From contig WFMF01000386.1 in NCBI GenBank assembly GCA_011033025.1, positions 106,994-170,993 on the forward strand: 64,000 nucleotides of DNA. Reading direction: 5' to 3'. The position numbers were made by a program, and so were the translations under genes. Shown here in pieces: positions 8,484 through 19,691 of this stretch. The stretch is from Beroe forskalii (taxonomy: Eukaryota > Ctenophora > Nuda > Beroida > Beroidae). A model generated the notes under the pieces. The model saw only the letters and a program-made list of their open reading frames with translations, ran no database searches and was not told the origin of the DNA. Numbering within the stretch: the stretch's first letter is position 1; every line of letters starts with the position of its first letter.

Positions 8484-10677
8484 TGAGGTTGTAGTCTTTA
8501 CAAGGGGTTTGCTCGCATTTGAAATAATCCTTGTTGCAGCAATCTTTTGGGGCGGAGAATTTCTGACACTCGTCCACTTTCGACTGGCAGCAGTAGTTGT
8601 GGCCAAAATAGGAATAGGGGTAATTTTCTGGGCATTCCGGCATCCCTTTATCTAAAATTAGATATTAATGTGAATTGCAGGCAATCCGAAACTGTGAATA
8701 TTCTAACAACTTGATCTTCTTCAGTCTTGTGATCCCTACAGTCTTACTCGATCAATCTCTATCACTCGATATAAAACCCGCGAGTGGGCTCATCCGGCAA
8801 AAGGGCCAGTATAGGTAAAAAGCCAAGTTTTTCCTGGTCACAGGCATTTTTTCTTTCTGGTTGGGACGACATTAGTACATTACGACAACAAATATGATAC
8901 ATTAGCTATTTGTAATGGCTCTTCGTACTACGCGTATTACTTTAGTGCTACGACTGTACTTTAGTGCTACTTCAGTTATGTAATACTGAATTGCACTGTA
9001 ATACTGAATCGCACTGTAATACTGCAAATCTCTAAATCTCACCATGTCCTGGTAAACAAAACGTCAGTGGTTCTTCCTCCAACCACCCCAAAGAGTTGAC
9101 AATCGGATCCTCCACAACTCCGTCTACTTCCATGTAAATCTGATGACGAATGCTCGAATGGTAAATTGTGAATGAAATTCCATACAGTACCATAAAATGC
9201 GGTAGAAGTCACCCCTTGCGTTAGAAATCACCCCTTGACCTCCGTAACCAGTAATACAACGTACGGGGAATTTCTTTAAATTTCATGATTCTGGATGCCT
9301 TGGCCTTGAGAAATGATAAATCTGACAAACCAACATTTATGAAATTATTATGAACAATAGGGTATGCTTGGACTTATGAGTACATAAATTCCCAATCGCT
9401 CTGACAAGAATGAAATGCTGATATACTGAATTAAACTCTCATTAATATGAGGCAGAAATCTTTGCTTGGACTTATATACGCTAATCTAACGACGCATAGT
9501 GGTATTGTTGCACTTATTGCACGAGACGAAGCCGAGTGCCAATAAGTGTACTAATCACACGAGGCGAAGCCGAGTGTTGATTAGTACACTAATGTGCAGG
9601 AGGCGTCAGCCGAGTGCATATTAGTGCAACAATATCACTTCTGGGGAGTTAGATTAGCGTATAATACCACGACCAGTGCAATATGCCCTGATATTGCACT
9701 GTGGTTATTTGCACTGGAGTGGTATTATAAGGAAAATATCATAATCTCCCCCCCCAGCTGAATACACATGTAGACCCCTATCCTACCTGTTCAAAGAGCC
9801 AGTCATTACTCCCACTCCCCCTCAGCTGAAGACACATGTAGTCCCCTATCCTACCTGTTCAAAGAGCCAGTCATCACTCCCACTCCCCCTCAGCTGAAGA
9901 CACATGTAGTCCCCTATCCTACCTGTTCAAAGAGCCAGTCATCACTCCACTCCCCCTCAGCTGAAGACACATGTAGTCCCCCTATCCTACCTGTTCAAAG
10001 AGCCAGTCATCACTCCCACTCCCCCTCAGCTGAAGACACATGTAGTCCCCTATCCTACCTGTTCAAAGAGCCAGTCATCACTCCCACTCCCCCTCAGCTG
10101 AAGACACATGTAGTCCCCTATCCTACCTGTTCAAAGAGCCAGTCATCACTCCCACTCCCCCTCAGCTGAAGACACATGTAGTCCCCTATCCTACCTGTTC
10201 AAAGAGCCAGTCATCACTCCCACTCCCCCTCAGCTTAACACACATGTAGTCTCCTATGAAAGCGTCGTCATCTATACTCCACGACTCGTTAGCCCCTCGT
10301 TCCCTGTCGTCATTGAAGAATACATCACAGTAGTGTTCCTCCGTTCGGCCCTTGTCCCCGATTATTGTGTAGAAAATATCATTGTCAGTGCCTGCACCCT
10401 CTATTGCAGCAGTCAGGATTGTCACTTTGTACTTCGCTGAAGAGTGAAGGTTATGTTAGGAAATGTGTCAAGATTATTTGTCACTCCGCTCTTCCAATCA
10501 CACAGTTATACGATTAGAGCACTATTACTTGATTGACAAAATCTCGCGCCATCGGTACTCGATGTTGTCAATAAACTGCAATAAGAACTCTTGCAAACCA
10601 TTTTCAGAGAGCTGAAGAAGGATTGTAACCAGCACCAGCATGCTTTTGTTGATGTGAAACAAACTCCGTGCCCTCAT
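8484..10677 (-). CDS. Secreted PLAT-domain and Cys-rich protein (3' end unresolved)
   Basis: Exons in transcription order: 10599-10677, 10195-10436, 9043-9139, 8484-8645. Intron phases 1, 0 and 1 agree at each junction. Exon 1 encodes a signal peptide (MRARSLFHINKSMLVLVTIL, ending near residue 26). Exon 2 encodes most of a PLAT/LH2 beta-sandwich (about residues 28-107) with GAGTDNDIFYTIIGD, the CDVFFNDDRERG stretch and DDWLFEQ; exon 3 finishes it. Exon 4 is Cys-rich (CPENYPYSYFGHNYCC, then CC and C..C), like small extracellular modules of invertebrate proteins. PLAT domains usually bind lipids or membrane proteins, but the function here is unknown. The last exon ends in phase 1 at a strong GTAAGT donor. 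The following exon was not found; a short terminal exon near 7965-7980 is possible. The donor of exon 2 is repeated in a minisatellite (separate entry). Confidence 0.75.
9475..9664. repeat. Cloverleaf-like palindromic unit C (GGCGAAGCC loops)
   Basis: Outer stem ATACGCTAATCTAAC paired with GTTAGATTAGCGTAT, continued by GTGGTATTGTTGCAC paired with GTGCAACAATATCAC. Three consecutive hairpins fill the interior: 9511-9548 (stem CACTTATTG/CAATAAGTG), 9547-9588 (stem TGTACTAATCA/TGATTAGTACA) and about 9587-9626 (stem CACTAAT/ATTAGTG). All carry a core like ACGAGGCGAAGCCGAGTG. It sits in intron 2 of the PLAT gene, and nothing in it is coding. Confidence 0.85.
9757..10232 (-). repeat. 68-bp minisatellite repeating an exon end with its splice donor
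   Basis: Seven near-identical copies of a ~68-bp unit. Each copy, read on the minus strand, holds the last ~60 nt of PLAT exon 2 (ending GAT GAC TGG CTC TTT GAA CAG) followed by GTAGGATA. The copy at 10195-10255 is the true exon end: it alone continues into GGAGACTACATGTGTGTTAAG. The other six lie in the intron as decoy donors. Reading past the first donor meets TAG at once, and 68 is not a multiple of three, so extra copies cannot be coding. Confidence 0.85.
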
Positions 10678-10689
10678 TCCTAGTGTATC

Positions 10690-11035
10690 AATATACTGTG
10701 AATCATTATTACCCTCCCGTGGCTCAAACTCCAGTGTGATAATTATCGATATATCACTCCTTTATAGGACTACTGAACAGTGGCAGAATATCGTTAAATA
10801 AATTGTTGATTTTATGAAGGAGCACTCGAAAATCTATAAAAAAGTAAAAACGTTGAATTCAGACGAGGGTCGTCAGACCCGAGTGGTAGGGAGTACTGTT
10901 TTGTCGGGTAATAATACAATTAACAAACTCATGGATCGTGTGATATCGAAAATTTTCAAACTCAGCTGACGCCTCGTGTGATAATTTTCGATATAACACT
11001 CCCATTCGTTTGTTAATCGTACAATATACCTTATT
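10690..11035. repeat. Two hairpin relatives of the cloverleaf units
   Basis: Near 10695-10760, and more clearly at 10905-11030, an outer pair (ATTAACAAAC with GTTTGTTAAT) encloses an inner stem ATATCGAAAATT/AATTTTCGATAT with a CTCAGCTGACGCCTCG loop. The layout resembles units A to C but with one inner arm. It lies just upstream of the PLAT gene start. About 11036-11687 shows no other feature. Confidence 0.55.
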
Positions 11036-11687
11036 GGCCCTTATTCAACCAACCCTCTAAAGGACCATTTGATCAGGAGGGCCAGTTAAAATCGGCAGCT
11101 GTTGAATTAAAGGCCTAATAATAGACTGGACCAATATATTTAGGTTTCGATCTGTGACGTCAGGTATACCTGAAAACGCGAACGACAGGTGATAAGGGCT
11201 GGGCAAAGATCATCCATGGCTTCATACTGGCAATGATTGATCCCAATGTTCAAAAAAGTGATAGTTGCTGAAGAGAAACATGGATATGACCAATGATGTT
11301 AAATACGGGCAAAAATACGCGCATTTTTCTTCAAGATACGTGACTTCTTATGAAAATTGAAAATTACGCTACGTGAAAATACTCGAAAATGCGTGAAAAA
11401 TACGTGAAAATGCGGCTGATATAAGATTTGGAAACAATTTTCAAATCAGACGCATTAAAAAATTAAAACGTATTTGACAATCTTGGGTATAACAATGCTC
11501 AGATCCTACCCTGTGCCCCTTCGACCCTCTGAACGCACATAGTACGGCTAACTGAAGGAAGTCATCCCTCAGGACGTGTAACGAAGTGGCTGTGACTTAG
11601 AACTGCAAAACGAAGAGCAGCTACAGAACGAGGAGCCCCCCAAGATATTGGAGTCTCCTGCATCATAGGTACGTTGCTGTTTGTTTA

Positions 11688-11988
11688 GGGATCGTTCACC
11701 ATCTAGAGGAAGGAGTGTTTTCAAATGATTACGTTTGAAAACACCCCCTTGATTAGTGATTAGTCATCAACGTTTCCACTTTTCGACACAATTTTTCAAA
11801 TATTCGCCCAGAATTTTCGGCATTTCTGGCAAAATTTCCAGAAATTAACCGTTTCAAAAGCAGCATTTTCAGCAATATTTTTCAAAACTTTCAATACTTT
11901 CAATACTTTCATCAACATTTTCCAAATTGGATTACGAGAGGGGGTTGAAAATGGCCAAAAATTGATAACGTGATATGTGAACGATCCC
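11688..11988. mobile_element. 301-bp MITE, TA target
   Basis: Inverted ends GGGATCGTTCAC and GTGAACGATCCC flanked by TA on both sides, as used by Tc1/mariner transposases. No ORF. Confidence 0.65.
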
Positions 11989-12294
11989 TAATTGTTGTAT
12001 TCTTTTTTGTTTTCGTGAATTGGCGGCGTGATGCAGCATGCAAACATCATTCATCACGATATCTACCGATAAATGCAAGGAAAAAATTCAGAAGTCAATG
12101 CATGTAAAAGGCATAAATTTTAAAATTCACAAGCATTGGGAAAACATTGCCCCAAAATTTCCAAAAACCTCCCCAAAAACCCCGGGATTTTTATAAATAT
12201 TCCTGATCACGCATATCAGGTGACAAACCTCTGACAGTCATTTACGTGATAACCACAGTGAAACAGGTCAATCAATGTTGGGCCATGGAGGGGT

Positions 12295-13290
12295 GCCTCT
12301 TGAACATTTTGTTCATCGTGAATGAATAAAATTCTATTACCACAGAATGCAGATCTATGTTTGTCCCATCCAAATTATGCAAATTCGATTGACACTTTAC
12401 TGAGTTGCTATCATATAAGGGTTATAGGTTCGTTCCCGACCCTAACCCCGGAAAATCCGGGGTTATAGGGTCGGAAACGATTCCCTTATAACATGGGGTT
12501 ATAGGATCTGACCGACCCTATAATATAGAAATACCCCGATGTATATGGTAGCAAATAAGGGCTTATGAGCCATGTAATATCGTTTAGATATATCGTATTT
12601 TATACATTGTGCTCATATTTACTTTATCTTGTGCTACCGAATGTGCCATTAAGAATATAACATATATCGTACCGAACATTTTGTGCTCCTTATCGCTTTT
12701 TATCTTGTTTTACAGTATATATCGAATCGTTTTGTAATATGAAAAGTGCGATAACAGATATCATGGGAGCTTATTATTCTCCTATTTACATCCGCACAGA
12801 GAGATAGTTGAGGTATAGTAATTACACACTTGACAGTAATTCAACTGCTGGGTACGGTGATATTACATGACTAATATTGCTCAAAAATTCGAAAAGTAAT
12901 TACACTGCAGGGTAATAATACTAGTAATTGCTGCAGTTTAATGTGTTTTTCTGTAATTTCAGAGTTCGGCTGATAATAAAAAGATCTGACTTTGGTTCCA
13001 TGAACTCCTGTTCTCACAGGTGTCCATGAGAAAAGTAATTACGTAAATACCGTTCAAATTCCTATTTTTGTACAAACTGACACCCCTCTAGTAAATATGA
13101 AATAGCAGCGATCAGATCATCTCAATATACCTCAATGTACCTCTCCAAGTATTTTCTTATTTTGAGTCCTATAGATTTTTTTTGTCTCATCAGTGTCTCA
13201 TTGCAAAGATATCAGTTGATTTCTAAAGTTCTGAATTCTCATTTTAACGCTGCTTTCTCGGTTCGCCCTAAATACTCTTCACAGTGAATA
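12295..13290. repeat. Joined inverted copies of three left-side repeats
   Basis: Holds, in order, the inverted copies of the repeats at 6495-6775 (here 12295-12575), 3900-4345 (here 12580-12960) and 5340-5545 (here about 13060-13290). A TAATTTCTGCAGTTT-CAGAGTTCGGCTGAT block appears twice, at about 12920-13020 and 13290-13400. No gene is seen. Confidence 0.65.
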
Positions 13291-13549
13291 ATACTTGTAA
13301 TTTCTGCAGTTTTTACGGTTTTTTCTGTAATTTCAGAGTTCGGCTGATGATAAATGATCTGATTTTGATTCTATGAACTCCTGTTCTCACAGGTGTTCAT
13401 ATTTCTAGCACGAGAATAGTAAGTATCGGTCAAATACCTATTGTTGTACTAACTGAAGCTCCTCTATAGCAACGATCACATCATCCAGTTAAAATCACGC
13501 TGATTTGCCCTTTCTTCGTTCACAGCCCGTATTTCCCATCTTAGCTGCA

Positions 13550-14962
13550 ATGCATGGGACCACAGAACTCAAATCAAAGGTAAGGCTTCTATATAAAGCT
13601 AATCCACTACAGTGTGTTAATTAGTGACGATATTACATGAGTAGAGTTAAAAGGTTCCCACTACAAGTCATATGCTTTCATGGCTAAATCAATGAATTCA
13701 TTGAATTGTGAGGTGTTTATACTTTATCGAAAGATAGATTATTGTTCGAGTGAATATTAACCCCCTCTCTCCTCCCTCAGGCTACGGTTATTCTCCCGTT
13801 AGCCCTCCTAAACATCGTACTATTCCTAATCTATAATTCCAGCGGGCAGATCTCTGAATCAACCAGTCTTTCCAACTTGGACATCATTTTATCTGAAGAA
13901 ACAGTCATATCATTTGACCAAACACCAGGTATTTCCAAGCCAGACATATCCATCGGAGAAACGGCCTTGCCATTCAACCTAACGGCTATTCAGGAGGATT
14001 CACCCGACATATTTCAAGAACTCCCAGAAGCTTTCCTACCAGAGTACCGGGATTTTTGCTGGCACGGAAACGGATCAGAGCTGCACTGCCTGCCTAGTGT
14101 ATACTTAGCAGGCATGCCGAAATGTGGCTCATCGGACTTCTACACTAAACTCGTGTGGCATCACCAGACCAGGGATACTGGGAAGAAAGAACACCACTAC
14201 TGGGCCAACACGAGGCTCGGAATGCAAGAGAAGTCGAGGGTCTCATTTATTGAATATCTGGAAAGACTTGAAACTGAAGAACATTCTGAAACATCTGTTA
14301 TCGTGGACGCATCCCAGAGTATTATTTGGAGTTTGATAGGTTGGGAGGACCGGTTTCCTTGGGCTGATGAGCCGCCTTACACTAACACAGACCTCATATA
14401 CAGTGTGACACCAGGAGCCAAGATCATTGTAATGGCGAGGGATCCCGTCAAACGTCTTTATTCGGATTATCTATTCTTCGCCAAGAAGAATAGAACAGAA
14501 AGAACGCCCCAATCTTTCGAGGTGGAAGCAAAGAACGAAGTTACACGGTTCAATGCGTGCTTAGCAGAAAAATCCTTGCGTTTATGCTGCTACGACAGAA
14601 ACAACAGTCCTAGAGTGCGGCTGAATATCGGGATATACATCTGCTACATTCCCGAGTGGAGGGAAAGGTTCGGGGACAATCTCATGTTTATTCCCATGGA
14701 GGATTACGCCTCTGACCCTGTACCACACTTGATGGAAGTGTACAAATTCCTTGAGCTCCCGTTACCCAGTGCCGTGGACTTGCAGCACTTCGTGGAACAT
14801 TCCCCACGGGTGAAATCCAGGCATCCGTGGGATTTACTAAAGGGCGATATGTTTAATGAAACAGCAGAAATGCTACGAGAGTTCTATGGCAAGTACAACA
14901 GAGAATTCGCTGCATATCTGAATGATGACCGGTTTTTGTACAACTACACGGAACTCTATTAG
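13550..14962 (+). CDS. Type II Golgi carbohydrate sulfotransferase, CHST15-like
   Basis: Two exons, 13550-13579 and 13781-14962, joined in phase 0 across a 201-bp intron (AAAG|GTAAGG ... CCTCAG|GC); 403 residues. The short first exon supplies ATG, and exon 2 opens with the membrane anchor (about residues 11-28, ATVILPLALLNIVLFLIY), giving a type II Golgi topology with a lumenal catalytic domain. The 5'-phosphosulfate loop is at about 121-131 (GMPKCGSSDFY). The 3'-phosphate site is at about 228-240 (MARDPVKRLYSDY). Several N-glycosylation sequons are present. The family transfers sulfate from PAPS to sugar hydroxyls, and the closest group I recognise is GalNAc4S-6-O-sulfotransferase (CHST15). 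The acceptor sugar cannot be told from sequence. The frame is intact, so it is probably functional. Confidence 0.85.
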
Positions 14963-14984
14963 AGTTTCAGAAAAACAACAGCGA

Positions 14985-15895
14985 TATTAAGTGCCCCGGA
15001 CACTCTGCATCCACTTCGCATTTTCTTGCGTAAAAAAGTGAATGCAAATGAGACAAATTTGAGACATCGATTTTTAGGTATAAAAGCGGTATTTTGTGAC
15101 TTCCAATGATACCAAATGGTTTATAGGATAGTTCTAAAGGATGTCCAACCTGTCATGGGTCAGTTTGGTCATTTTGGGCCCAATTATGACCCAAATGGGC
15201 CCAAAAAGGCCCAATTTCCAAATTGCTCCAATCGATCTGGAAACACTTCCAATCGATTTATAAACATTCTCCGAGGTATTTTACAAAGTTCAACGGCCCT
15301 AAATCGATATTAAGTGCCCCAGACACTCTGCATCCACTTCGCATATTCTTGCGTAAGAAGTGGATGCAAATGAGACAAATTTGAGACATTGGGTTTCTGG
15401 TTATAAAAGTGGTATTTTGTGACTTCCAATGATACCAAATGGTTTGTAGGATAGTTCTCAAAGATTTCCAACCTGTCAGGGGCCAATTTAGTCGGTGGTA
15501 TAGCCAAAAAAATCAATGTCTCAAATTTGTCTCATTTGTATCCACTTTTGAACGCGAAAATATGCGAAGTGGATGCAGAGTGTTCGGGGCACTTAATATC
15601 GATTTAGGGCCGTAAAACTTTGTAAAATACCTCGGAGGATGTTTATCAATCGATTGGAAGTGTTTCCAAATCGATTGGAGCAATTTGAAAATTGGGCCTT
15701 TTTGGGCCCATTTGGGTCATAATTGGGCCCAAAATGACCAAACTGGCCCGTGACAGGTTGAACATCCTTTAGAACTATCCTACAAACCATTTGGTATCAT
15801 TGGAAGTCACAAAATACCGCTTTTATACCTAAAAAATCGATGTCTCAAAGTCTCAAATTTGTCTCATTGCATCCACTTTGCATCCACTTTGCATC
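14985..15895. repeat. Foldback element directly after the sulfotransferase
   Basis: A ~330-bp block (ATATTAAGTGCCCC, CTCTGCATCCACTTCGC, a GGTATTTTGTGACTTCCAAT run, GGGCCCAATTATGACCC) at about 14987-15310 is followed by a partial direct copy at 15310-15485 and an inverted copy at about 15500-15870. The same chance peptide is read from the plus strand at 15116 and the minus strand at 15790. It starts within ~25 bp of the stop codon, so it probably lies in the 3' UTR or just beyond. Confidence 0.75.
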
Positions 15896-15937
15896 CACTT
15901 TGGCGGAATCATGAACTCTTACATACTATTCATGAAT

Positions 15938-17128
15938 GCGCGAATTTGTTCCACATTGAGACAATATGCGCGCAGCGAAAAGTAGTTGTTCTGCGTACGA
16001 TTTGTCGTTGTACAACGTAGATTACTCCTCAATTAAATCCAGGTACACTTGATCTATATATTAATAACCTATTGACCCGAGAGCACCTACCTTCTATTCA
16101 ATTTGACGTATGCAGTACACTGATGTCCTCGAGTTAGTCCAATTAATTAAGCCTTTACGTGTACCCCGATCTACCTATTGTTTTTCTTATGATGCTGGCT
16201 GGATAAATTCAATTAAAAGTCAGGGGTAAAACTGCAGAGGGCTATGAATTTCAGTTGATTTCAGTATGTCGATTTTGTTACTGTAGTTCTTTAACCTTAA
16301 AGATGACTTTCTTTTGTACGACTTACGTACATACCAAGCTTCCAATTTCACCATTTTCCATTGACTGTTTTAGTGTTTTTGAAGCAACAAAAATTGGGAA
16401 TCAAAGTTTTGATAACCTATATTTTCATTTTATGAAATATAAATAAATTGTTTCAATGACAACAACGAATTTTTATATTCTGACAGGCGGCTGGAGTCTT
16501 ATGGTGGTGTCAGAAAGTTTTGGAAAAATCAGTTAGTATAATTGGATAATTGTCAGCAACTGCAATATGGGTGGTCTACAACAGATGGTCTAGCTTGATT
16601 TCCAGCAAGAACCTACAAGAGGTAAAAGAGTGACAAATGTCGCTGCAGTTACACATTAGTGCCCCCGGCCCCCAAGGTAAATTAGAGTAAACTAGCAGGG
16701 CCCGTGGCCTCCGGCCACCGTTCACCAATTTTTCGCTTCAGCAATTCGTACAGTACAATGTACTGTAGTTCTTATCAGTGATGATGTCATATTTTAATCG
16801 GGTGTGCCTACTCCTCTAAGTGATGTCTATATACCTGGTGGTGTCAAACGTCACTGGTACTTTCGTATGCGCATTCCGATCATCGGTATGCTTGATTAGG
16901 TACTGAGTGGTGTCAGAGAGGTCTGTGGCTATATATAAGGAAGACCGGACAGACAGATATATATTTATTTATCAATTTATATATGAGGAAGAATTATAAG
17001 TAGTAAGATGGTGTTTACCTTTTGTGAGTGAAGTGAGATCCCTGTGTTCAGTTACTGATTCATGTGTGTGGAATCATGTGATTGATCTGCTTGTGTTATT
17101 CCTGAGAAAGAAGAATGGGTAATGAACC
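15938..17128. repeat. Long inverted repeat, right arm
   Basis: Reverse complement of 5553-6448, interrupted by an insertion at about 16693-17006. Outside the insertion the arms differ at few positions by eye. Confidence 0.85.
16693..17006. mobile_element. ~314-bp insertion starting CTAGCAGGGCCCGTGGCC
   Basis: Absent from the left arm, where GAGTAAA runs straight into TGGTGTTTACC. AGTAA occurs at both junctions and may be the target duplication. Near its start is a hairpin GTGGCCTCCGGCCAC. A similar CACTAGCAGGCC start followed by hairpins (GGCCCTTTGGGCC, GGCACTGCTACGCAGTGCC) occurs at about 35500 and 38811, suggesting a family. Superfamily not recognised. Confidence 0.6.
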
Positions 17129-17203
17129 TATACCAAGGTGCTTATTCATTACTACTTATTTAAATATGCCGTGTACTCAATCGATAGGTACGTAGCATTG
17201 CGT

Positions 17204-17667
17204 TAAGGTTTTTCTTTTCAGGTAGCCACAGGTTCACCCTAGGATAGTAGGATGCTGGGTTTTTCGTCGATAAGGCCCACTTTTTTTACTCCACAGGCCC
17301 ACCTTTAGCAGAAACTTGAACAAAAACAGGCTCATTTGAGACATCACAGGCCCATTTAAGATGAAAAAAGCCCATTTCAGACAGCACTGGCCAATTTGTG
17401 ACAATTTATGCTCATTAATTGATACACCACAGGCCATTAGAGACATAAAAAGGTCCAAATGAGACCACACAGACCTGTTTGAGACAAAACAGGTCCATTT
17501 GAGACATCACCTGGTCAATCTTGGACATTGCAGGCCCAAAATTTCACTACCCCCTTTTTTCCAACAACTCCTCGGATTTCGAAATAAAAGACAAAATTTC
17601 AGAATCCAGAAAAAAAGGTCGTTCTAGGATGCCAGCGCACCAGCGCATCCAGGAAAGAAAAACCTTA
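17204..17667. mobile_element. 464-bp TIR element with 8-bp TSD
   Basis: Ends TAAGGTTTTTCTTTTC and GAAAGAAAAACCTTA, flanked by the perfect 8-bp repeat CATTGCGT at 17196-17203 and 17668-17675. The interior is a diverged array of ~33-bp units built on CCCATTTGAGACATCACAGG. An 8-bp duplication fits hAT-like transposition. The minus-strand ORF is produced by the array and is not a gene. Confidence 0.8.
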
Positions 17668-17675
17668 CATTGCGT

Positions 17676-18492
17676 TTAATGTTTGTCATATATACCCAAA
17701 CAGACTCACAATAAGACTTTGGATTTGCTGAACTCACCTCACTGTAGCTTGTTCGTTCCAACTGGAATGCAGATTAATAAGGAAGGAGGATTTCAAAGCT
17801 TGAACTGTGAGACAATTAGATCTACAGAGAATTATTAGAGGCATTTAACCATAATATTATGATAATGTTATAATTTCATAATCATAATGTTATATAAGCT
17901 TACATAATAATAGTTTAGCCTTTTACCTTTAACCCTCATGTACTGCCAGATAAAGACCAATCAATATCGAGCGATTAATTCAAACATTCGTGATTCGACC
18001 TGGTAAGCTGGTAAGAATTCACATTTCTAACACAAACCAACATCAGATACTACGAGAATGAAACAAGGTCTTTTTAATAATCAAAGTATGAAATATAAAT
18101 ATCCACCAAGTTCAACCAGCCATTTGATAACAAGAACTGCGCCCGTAGCAGGAGGAAGGAAAACAGCAAGTCAACAAACTTAACCATTCTCTACTGCACA
18201 CATACCTTATCACACACTTCATCAGAACAAATACAACTAAATACTAACTCAAATTTAGACAAAACTCACTGATACATGCACTAATAAAATAATCATGTTG
18301 TCTAAATGTTAGTTTCAACACAAATTATCGATTTAATGATTGTTAATTATTAAATGTTTGTGTACTTGTATTCTATCATTCTTTTTTAATATGATATTTT
18401 CAAACTTTTTTCTTAAAAAATTATTCTACACAAAATTTCATAATCATTTAACTTAATTTAAGTTTTCATAGATAAACCAAATACCAAAATAG
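17676..18492. other. AT-rich intergenic, nothing recognised
   Basis: No gene, RNA or clear repeat ends seen. Confidence 0.4.
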
Positions 18493-18500
18493 ACTAAAAT

Positions 18501-18739
18501 CAGGCCCGTAGACAGGGGGAGGGCCACAGGGGCTGCAGCCCTCCTCGGAAAATGGAAACTTCCCAAAATCTTGCTCTTATTTTATCAAATATCGTAATAT
18601 TCGATATATTTTGACCCCAGAGAACAGTCTAGAGCACCAAATTTTCCAAAATGTTTCCGGGAGCTGCGCCCCAAACCCCTACGGCAGCTTGCTCACTCTG
18701 CAGGGCCCCACCCAGAAAAAAATCCTGGCTACGGGCCTG
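18501..18739. mobile_element. hAT-type MITE, 8-bp TSD
   Basis: Inverted ends CAGGCCCGTAGACAGG and CTGGCTACGGGCCTG, flanked by the perfect duplication ACTAAAAT at 18493-18500 and 18740-18747. CAGG termini plus an 8-bp duplication are typical of hAT. 239 bp, no ORF. The stretch 18748-19690 shows nothing else clear. Confidence 0.85.
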
Positions 18740-19691
18740 ACTAAAATTGGGGCACAGTGCGACATAGCAAAAAGTTAAAGCAGTTAAGCGATCAATAAAA
18801 TCAAATATTTAAAATTCCCGATCCAAGACAAGCAATGAGTCAAGTCATTGGTGAAAATGCCTGCAGCTTATTTGGAGAGTACCTATTATGCTCAAATTGG
18901 GTAGAAAACAGACAATTAATGTATGCAGGAGTGGTTGATACCACTCAAAAAAATTTCTAAGTACTGCTTGTATTTTGCATTGATTTCTTTATCGATTTTA
19001 ATCTAGTTCAATTCCATCAGTGATTACATTTTGCTATTTTGATTAATTTCTTGTTGGTTTGTACGTTATGTGACTTATTTTGTGTTTCATAATGTGCAAC
19101 GTCGTCTAGTTTAAAATTACCAGTTTATAGATCATCTTCAGTGTGCTGGTAAGCAATAAATAAAAATATATTCGCTTAGTAGCATTGTGTAATAAATCAT
19201 CCAAATTCAGGTTTAAAATGACATGAAGAATTTTTCAAAATATCCCTAAGATGACGGCGTTTTATTTGGTTTTGAAGTTTATTAAAAAGTTTCCATTTCC
19301 ATACCAATGAGGGATAAAAAGGCGGGGGGAGGTTTAAAAGACGCACTTGGAGCTTAGCGTGGTAAACTTAAAACAGGTAAAAGGGCGGGGATCAAAAATT
19401 GGGGAGGGAGGAAGTTGCATACTCTAAGACTCTACCAAACCTTACACGGTCACTATAAAACAACCTCAGTATAATTTGTTTTAATCAATGATTTTACACA
19501 CAGTATCGCATCAACTAGTTAACTACGATTATATGATATTAGATAATAGATATATTTATATAAATTTAAAGCTAATAAACGACAAATTGATTAGCAATGG
19601 AAGGTATTTTGTTTTAGAGCGCCAGGAGAAGGAAGATGAAGTAGTTTTGAGAAGGATAATGGACTCAATAGCCTGCAGAGAGTTCCCTGAG

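Noticed and set aside
15116-15790. 65-aa peptide encoded in two opposite places
   Set aside because: Both are arms of the foldback element.
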